A stretch of 64,000 bases of DNA from MFZZ01 sp964610165. Its GTDB lineage: Bacteria; Patescibacteriota; Microgenomatia; UBA1406; GWC2-37-13. Shown piece by piece: positions 59,277-64,000 of this stretch. The position numbers and the translations under genes are program-made. Location of the stretch: assembly GCA_964610165.1 (NCBI GenBank), contig CAZSUZ010000001.1, forward strand, positions 1 to 64,000. Reading direction: 5' to 3'. Position 1 is the first letter of the stretch. Each line of letters starts with the position of its first letter. The notes under the pieces are model-generated. The model did no database searches. It saw nothing but the letters and a program-made list of their open reading frames with translations, and had not been told where the DNA came from.

Positions 59277-60392
59277 ATGGACAAGGTAAAAAAGATTTTA
59301 ATTACTGGTGGACATGCAACTCCTGCACTAGCAGTTATCGATCGCATAAAAGAACGAAGTAAATATACACATTTAGTATTTGTAGGTAGAAAATATACAA
59401 GCGAAAAAGAAAAACAGATAGAAAGTTTTGAATATCAAGAAGTAACTGCACGTAAAATTCCTTTTATACATTTGTCAACCGGAAGATTAACGCGTATTCT
59501 TGCAGTAAGATCTTTGATGAGCATTTTTCAAATACCACAAGGATTTATTTCTGCATGGAGAATACTTAAAGAAGAAAAGCCAGAAGCAGTTTTATCATTT
59601 GGCGGGTATATTGCACTACCTATTGCCATATGTGCCAAGCTTATGGGAATTAAAGTGTATACCCATGAACAAACAATAGCGCCAGGTTTGGCGAATAAAT
59701 ATATTGCACGCTTTGCAGATACTATTTTTCTTTCTTTCCCAGAATCTGCAATTCATTTTAAAGATAAAAATATTATTCTTTCAGGAAATCCTGTAAGACA
59801 AAGTGTTTTTGAATCTCGTGTAACCATACTTCCAAAAAAAAATAAGCCATGTATTTATATAACAGGAGGTTCTCTTGGTGCACATGCAATAAACGAATTA
59901 ATAGAACAAATGTTACATGAATTATTAGAATCTTATTATGTAATACACCAAACTGGGAGCGTTGGAGAATTTCAAGATTATGAAAGACTTTCTAAATTAC
60001 GAGATGCACTTCCAGATGATCTAAAAGAGCGTTATCTTATAAAAGAACATATCTCTGATGAAGAAATAGGCGCAATTTATAAGTGTGCAGATATTGTGAT
60101 TGGAAGATCTGGAGCAAATACATTTTTTGAAATGATTGCCTTAAAAAAACCAACTATTTTTATTCCTCTTCCTTGGTCTGCACATGCAGAACAAGAACAT
60201 CACGCACAGATTTTTAAAAAACATAAAGTGGGTGAAATAGTTCATCAATCAGAAGGAAGTGCTCAATTATTAAAGATTATTCAACAAGTTGTTTCAAAAA
60301 AAGAAGAATATGCGTCTCATTTTAATTCATTATCAACATATAACCATATAAATGCAGCGGATACAATCATTGATACCATTTTTAAGGAGTAA
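59277..60392 (+). CDS. murG: Lipid II synthase MurG
   Basis: GT28 transferase adding GlcNAc to lipid I. Seen: ILITGGHATPALAVID, which is a shortened form of the usual GGTGGHxxPALA loop, LSFGGYIALPIAICAKLM, THEQTIAPGLANKYIARFAD, SGNPVRQSVFE, GGSLGAHAINELI, GRSGANTFFEM and HAEQEHHAQIF (usual HQxxNA). 371 residues. Last bases overlap the ftsQ start by 41 nt. Confidence 0.93.
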   Translation: MDKVKKILITGGHATPALAVIDRIKERSKYTHLVFVGRKYTSEKEKQIESFEYQEVTARKIPFIHLSTGRLTRILAVRSLMSIFQIPQGFISAWRILKEEKPEAVLSFGGYIALPIAICAKLMGIKVYTHEQTIAPGLANKYIARFADTIFLSFPESAIHFKDKNIILSGNPVRQSVFESRVTILPKKNKPCIYITGGSLGAHAINELIEQMLHELLESYYVIHQTGSVGEFQDYERLSKLRDALPDDLKERYLIKEHISDEEIGAIYKCADIVIGRSGANTFFEMIALKKPTIFIPLPWSAHAEQEHHAQIFKKHKVGEIVHQSEGSAQLLKIIQQVVSKKEEYASHFNSLSTYNHINAADTIIDTIFKE

Positions 60393-61095
60393 ACTTCTTC
60401 CAATAATTATTTTTTTAGTTACTTTTATTGGCATATTTATTGGACTATATATTGCAGATAATACCTTTCGTATTAAACATATTAATCTTCAACCTAGTCA
60501 TAAAAGAAACGCAGATTTAAGAGGTATACAAACATTAAAAGGTCAATATATTGTGTTTTTAGATGAAAAAGAAATTGCAGAATCAATACAAATTCGCAAT
60601 GCGTATGTAAGAAATGTAGAGATTACAAAAATATATCCAGACACGCTGAATGTAAAGGTTTCGTATTATGTTCCGCTTGCAATACTTACAGTTCCAGATG
60701 GTTTTTTTCTTTTAGGTGATGAAGCTGTAATACTAGAAAAAAGCAGAGAAGCCTTTTCTAATAAGCTACCGAAGATGACTTATTATCAAAATGTTCCTTT
60801 TTCAAATTATCAGGCAGGACAGGAATTAAATTTTAAAGATATTAAAGATAGCTTATTTTATCTTCAACAACTTTCTGCCTTAAAAAAAACAATAAATAGT
60901 ATTGATATTAAAGGATTTCATGTGCTAGGATTATATACATCAGATGAGGTTTATCTCTTCTCATCAGAGAAAGAACGAGAGCAGCAAGTGTATCAACTTG
61001 AAGTAACAATGCGTGAATTTATGATAAGTGGAAAACAAATAAAATCGCTTGATGTACGATTTGATAAACCTGTTGTTGTTTTAAATAGCTTGTAA
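60352..61095 (+). CDS. ftsQ: FtsQ/DivIB-like division protein
   Basis: 247 residues: basic N-terminus, membrane helix (about 14-36), then a POTRA-like region (RIKHINLQPSHKRNADLRGI, TLNVKVSYYVPLAILTV) and FtsQ-type C-terminal strands (LPKMTYYQ, QIKSLDVRFDKPVVVL). Low sequence conservation; the assignment follows topology and position in murG-ftsQ-ftsA-ftsZ. The 41-nt overlap with murG makes a downstream start possible, but the membrane helix would then be shortened. Confidence 0.8.
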   Translation: MQRIQSLIPFLRSKLLPIIIFLVTFIGIFIGLYIADNTFRIKHINLQPSHKRNADLRGIQTLKGQYIVFLDEKEIAESIQIRNAYVRNVEITKIYPDTLNVKVSYYVPLAILTVPDGFFLLGDEAVILEKSREAFSNKLPKMTYYQNVPFSNYQAGQELNFKDIKDSLFYLQQLSALKKTINSIDIKGFHVLGLYTSDEVYLFSSEKEREQQVYQLEVTMREFMISGKQIKSLDVRFDKPVVVLNSL

Positions 61096-61162
61096 TTGTT
61101 TCTTGAAATAGCAAATATTTCAAAAACAAACGAGCTATTATTTTATTTATTGTTTTAAATGT

Positions 61163-61174
61163 TACAATTAAAGT
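61163..61174 (+). promoter_or_regulatory. ftsA -10 box
   Basis: TACAAT 61163-61168 with TGT extension, TAAAGT, ATG 61175. Confidence 0.6.
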
Positions 61175-62449
61175 ATGGCGGAAAATCTTATTTGTGGAAT
61201 TGATATCGGAAGTACTAAAGTTGCAACTATTGTCGGTCTTCAATCTCAGGAAACAAACGAGATTCGTATAATTGGCTTTAACTCTACTCCTTCCCGTGGC
61301 GTCAAGAAAGGCCTTATTGTTGATATTGATCAAGTAACAGCATCTGTAGAAGAAAGTGTTGAAAAAGCAGAACGGATGGCAGGACATCATATTAAAGAAG
61401 CGTATGTATCTGTTGGGGGTCCACATATATCTTCTATTAACTCTCATGGTATTGTTGCAGTTGCAAATCCACAATTTGAAGTAGTGGAAGAAGATGTCCG
61501 TCGTGTTATAGAAGCAGCACGAGCAATTTCGTTATCTAATACTAAACAAATTATTGAAGTATCCCCAAGAGAATATAGTGTAGATGGTCAGTCAGGAATA
61601 AATAATCCTATTGGTATGAGCGGTGTGCGTTTAGAAGTAGACACACATATTATTACTGCATCTTCAACAAATTTAAAAAATATTGATAAAGTGCTGAATG
61701 ATTTAGGTATAACAAATTTAGGTTATATATTTTCTGGTGTTGCAGCAGCAGAAGCTGTCTTAACAGATACAGAAAAAGATTTAGGTGTTGCACTTATAGA
61801 TATTGGAGGAGGAAAAATAGATGTCTGTATTTTTGTTGAAGGAGCACTTGCACATTCCTCTTCAATTCCAATTGGTGCAAGACATATTAGTAATGATATT
61901 GCAGTTGGCCTTAGAGTTTCTTTGGAATCAGCCGAAAAAATTAAACTTTATTTAAGCGATCATAGAAAACTAGTTGAAGAAACTGTTAAGAAAAAAGATA
62001 AGTCATTAATTAGTTCATTTAGATTTGAAATACCAGAATCATTGCCAGAAATTACACCAAAAGAAGTAATTGATGGTATCATTGGTCCAAGAATTGAAGA
62101 AATTTATAGTTATGTTAATGATGAAATTGCAAGAAGCGGATTTGAAAAAAATATTCCATCAGGAATAGTTATTACAGGTGGTGGATCTCTAACTCTTGGT
62201 ATGGTAGATATGGGAAGGCGTATTACACGATTACCAGTTCGTATTGGTGTGCCAGAAAAGGCAAGCGGATTAGTAGATGAAATCACAAGTCCTTTATATG
62301 CGGCAACACTCGGACTTGTTTATTATGGCGGTATGCATATGGTAGAAAATCAAGCTTCTTTTAAAGACTTCAATAATATTCTGAAAAATTTCACTATGAG
62401 TGATATAATGACAAAGGTACAAAAACTAATTAAGCAGTTTATGCCATGA
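61175..62449 (+). CDS. ftsA: Actin-like division protein FtsA
   Basis: 424 residues. Actin-fold phosphate loops CGIDIGSTKVATIVG and ALIDIGGGKIDVCIF; FtsA-specific 1C domain with VIEAARAISLSNTKQI and the C-terminal amphipathic membrane-targeting tail (MTKVQKLIKQFMP). Tethers FtsZ to the membrane. Separated from ftsZ by 39 bp that hold a second candidate -10. Confidence 0.96.
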   Translation: MAENLICGIDIGSTKVATIVGLQSQETNEIRIIGFNSTPSRGVKKGLIVDIDQVTASVEESVEKAERMAGHHIKEAYVSVGGPHISSINSHGIVAVANPQFEVVEEDVRRVIEAARAISLSNTKQIIEVSPREYSVDGQSGINNPIGMSGVRLEVDTHIITASSTNLKNIDKVLNDLGITNLGYIFSGVAAAEAVLTDTEKDLGVALIDIGGGKIDVCIFVEGALAHSSSIPIGARHISNDIAVGLRVSLESAEKIKLYLSDHRKLVEETVKKKDKSLISSFRFEIPESLPEITPKEVIDGIIGPRIEEIYSYVNDEIARSGFEKNIPSGIVITGGGSLTLGMVDMGRRITRLPVRIGVPEKASGLVDEITSPLYAATLGLVYYGGMHMVENQASFKDFNNILKNFTMSDIMTKVQKLIKQFMP

Positions 62450-62488
62450 TATTTTGTATTAATACAAAATAGTTATAAGATATATATT

Positions 62489-63643
62489 ATGTTAATTAAA
62501 CCAAAAGCAGGACAAGCAGCAAAAATTAAAGTAGTTGGCGTTGGAGGTGGCGGAGGCAATGCTATTTCTTCTATGATAAACGAAGGTGGCATTGAAGGTG
62601 TTGAATTTGTGGCCGTAAATACAGATGCTCAAGCTTTACTTCATAACAAAGCAGAAATTAAAATTCAAATTGGAGATCAACTTACTAAAGGTTTAGGATC
62701 TGGTGGAGATCCAGAAGTTGGTAGACAAGCAGCAGAAGAATCTCGAGAAAAATTAAAAGATGAATTGGGTAATGCAGATATGATCTTTATTACTTGTGGT
62801 GAAGGTGGTGGAACAGGTACAGGTGCATCTCCGATTGTTGCAGAAGTCGCAAAAGAATCTGGAGCACTTACAGTTGCTGTTGTAACAAAGCCATTTGATT
62901 TTGAAGGTTCACCACGAAGAAGATCAGCAGAAGAAGGAACAGGAAGATTAAAAGACAATGTAGATACCCTTATTGTTATTCCAAATCAAAGAGTTCTTCA
63001 GGTTATTGATAAAAAAACTTCAATTATTGAAGCATTTAATAGAATAGATAATGTACTTCATCAAGCTGTAAAAGGAATTGCAGAACTTATTACCTTACCA
63101 GGACTTATTAATGTAGATTTTGCAGACGTTAAAGCAATTATGCAAAGTTCTGGAAATGCCATTATGGGAATGGGTTTAGGAAGTGGAGATAAGCGAGCAG
63201 TTGCAGCAATTCGACAAGCAATTTCTTCCCCTTTATTAGATACCTCTATTGAAGGAGCAAAAGGTATTTTGTTAAATATCGTTGGAGGATCTGATTTAAG
63301 CATGACAGAAATTGATGAAGCAGCAACTATGATATCTAAATCTGTAGATCCAGATGCAAATATTATTTTTGGAGCTGCAATTGATGAAAAACTTATAGAT
63401 CAAATTAAAATTACAGTCATTGCAACTCGTTTTGATGAAAAACGAATGAAATTATTCCAATTTCAAAGACCAAGACAGGAAGAAATTCAATCTAAAGAAG
63501 AAGAGCCACAACAACAAGAAGATGTAAATTTATATCCACCAGAAGAAGAAGAGCCACAACAACCTTCACCTCGACCAACACCTACTTCAGCACCAGCTGA
63601 TTCTGATGAATTTGATATTCCTGCATTCTTAAGAAGAAAATAA
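62489..63643 (+). CDS. ftsZ: Cell division GTPase FtsZ
   Basis: 384 residues. G-box KVVGVGGGGGNAI, tubulin signature GEGGGTGTGASPIV, KPFDFEGSPRR, T7 loop NVDFADVKAIMQ. A long Glu/Gln/Pro linker (about 325-370) leads to the C-terminal FDIPAFLRRK peptide, which binds FtsA. The nearest -10-like box is TAAGAT (62476-62481) seven bases before ATG, as for murJ. Confidence 0.97.
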   Translation: MLIKPKAGQAAKIKVVGVGGGGGNAISSMINEGGIEGVEFVAVNTDAQALLHNKAEIKIQIGDQLTKGLGSGGDPEVGRQAAEESREKLKDELGNADMIFITCGEGGGTGTGASPIVAEVAKESGALTVAVVTKPFDFEGSPRRRSAEEGTGRLKDNVDTLIVIPNQRVLQVIDKKTSIIEAFNRIDNVLHQAVKGIAELITLPGLINVDFADVKAIMQSSGNAIMGMGLGSGDKRAVAAIRQAISSPLLDTSIEGAKGILLNIVGGSDLSMTEIDEAATMISKSVDPDANIIFGAAIDEKLIDQIKITVIATRFDEKRMKLFQFQRPRQEEIQSKEEEPQQQEDVNLYPPEEEEPQQPSPRPTPTSAPADSDEFDIPAFLRRK

Positions 63644-63679
63644 TTTACATATTAACTACTTATTCTTATCCTCTTTTTT

Positions 63680-63708
63680 TTGTATTTCGTATTTTTGGTG
63701 CATATAAT
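63680..63708 (+). promoter_or_regulatory. Promoter of the last gene
   Basis: TTGTAT 63680-63685, exactly 17-nt spacer, perfect TATAAT 63703-63708; start near 63715 and a 31-nt leader containing AGGAGG (63735-63740). Confidence 0.7.
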
Positions 63709-63745
63709 TATAAAACCGTTCGTTTCTATTTCTTAGGAGGTAACG

Positions 63746-64000
63746 ATGTTTACTAAAGTAACGTTGTACCATAAGGATATTGTAGAAGGGCAAGAGGTGC
63801 TTAGGGCTGTAGGTGAGTTAGAGATTTACCTTGATCATTTAAAGGTAATCTATAACTCAACTGTTCAAAATGAGGATAGGCAGGTACCAACACAAGATGA
63901 TGCAGATTTTGAGTCAATCGAAAAATCGTTTGACTCACGTCGATTGTGGATGAGTAACTCCCGTACAGTCGGGATTAATTTCCAGACTAATATGGTAAGC
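63746..64000 (+). CDS. Unknown protein, 5' part, with strong Shine-Dalgarno
   Basis: 85 codons visible to the window edge, beginning MFTKVTLYHKDIVEGQEVLR. AGGAGG lies 5 nt before ATG and a full promoter is upstream. Soluble, charged; no family recognised. Codons (CGT, CGA, GAG, AGG, AAG mixed) are less A/T-biased than in ftsZ. It belongs to the Shine-Dalgarno class with the genes at 31001, 32226 and 39351. Confidence 0.7.
   Translation, partial: MFTKVTLYHKDIVEGQEVLRAVGELEIYLDHLKVIYNSTVQNEDRQVPTQDDADFESIEKSFDSRRLWMSNSRTVGINFQTNMVS

Noticed and set aside
1..64000. CRISPR arrays, transposons, prophage or rRNA/tRNA genes
   Set aside because: No regularly spaced direct repeats, transposase, integrase or rRNA/tRNA-like sequence was seen by eye.

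Overview
This is a 64 kb AT-rich bacterial chromosome segment read with the standard code (TGA acts as a stop). It is dominated by cell-wall synthesis, cell-division and surface-protein genes. Several traits suggest a candidate-phyla-radiation (Patescibacteria) genome, possibly Microgenomates-like: short intergenic gaps, many small membrane proteins of unknown function, trimmed Mur ligases, a MurL-type glutamate epimerase beside murD, an AMP-phosphorylase-like enzyme, and sortase, VanW and baseplate-J-type surface proteins. The taxonomic placement is inference. No rRNA, tRNA, CRISPR array, insertion sequence or prophage was seen.

Layout. 1-6.2 kb: rarA (partial), three small membrane genes, a class A PBP, metG. 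6.2-11 kb: rpsO, a strongly structured RNA segment, pnp, ftsK, and a previously hidden 50-aa gene with its own terminator. 11.3-15.2 kb (minus): murJ, AMP/thymidine phosphorylase and mltG as an operon. 15.4-20.5 kb (plus): mraZ-rsmH-ftsL-ftsI-murE-pgeF. 20.7-26 kb: an APC permease, a kup potassium transporter behind a long folded leader, and a membrane-embedded one-component regulator. 26-31 kb: murC, then a compact module of a soluble PAS histidine kinase, a 122-aa unknown protein, a CRP-type regulator and a phosphoribosyltransferase. 31-39 kb: two genes of a Shine-Dalgarno-bearing class, murB, murA, a sugar nucleotidyltransferase, yvcK, dgkA, mraY, a sortase-substrate-like protein. 39-47 kb: tpiA, a UvrD helicase, a phosphatase, a cyclophilin, NYN, LCP, rnhB and acyltransferase genes. 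47-56 kb: VanW, a solute-binding protein, a PilM-like/baseplate-J fusion, a sortase, a second class A PBP. 55-64 kb: murL-murD-ftsW-murG-ftsQ-ftsA-ftsZ and the start of another Shine-Dalgarno-type gene.

How the genes work together. MurA, MurB, MurC, MurD+MurL, MurE, MraY and MurG build lipid II; MurJ flips it; FtsW/FtsI and two class A PBPs polymerise it; MltG trims it; FtsZ/A/Q/L/K organise division; LCP, VanW and sortase serve the wall surface. murF and ddl are not in the window.

The most notable signals are regulatory. (1) Three near-identical GTGATA-N2-T-R-TCAC palindromes lie at the promoters of the kinase/unknown pair, the CRP-type gene and the phosphoribosyltransferase. The regulator's recognition helix carries the R-E-x-x-x-R set that reads TGTGA, so the module looks like a self-contained CRP-type regulon. 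(2) Most plus- and minus-strand genes have a TANNNT box 5-9 nt before the ATG and no Shine-Dalgarno, implying pervasive leaderless mRNAs. A minority of genes instead have 30-60-nt leaders with AAGGAG-type sites, and often their own terminators. (3) The rpsO-pnp gap folds into a 127-nt three-tier hairpin.
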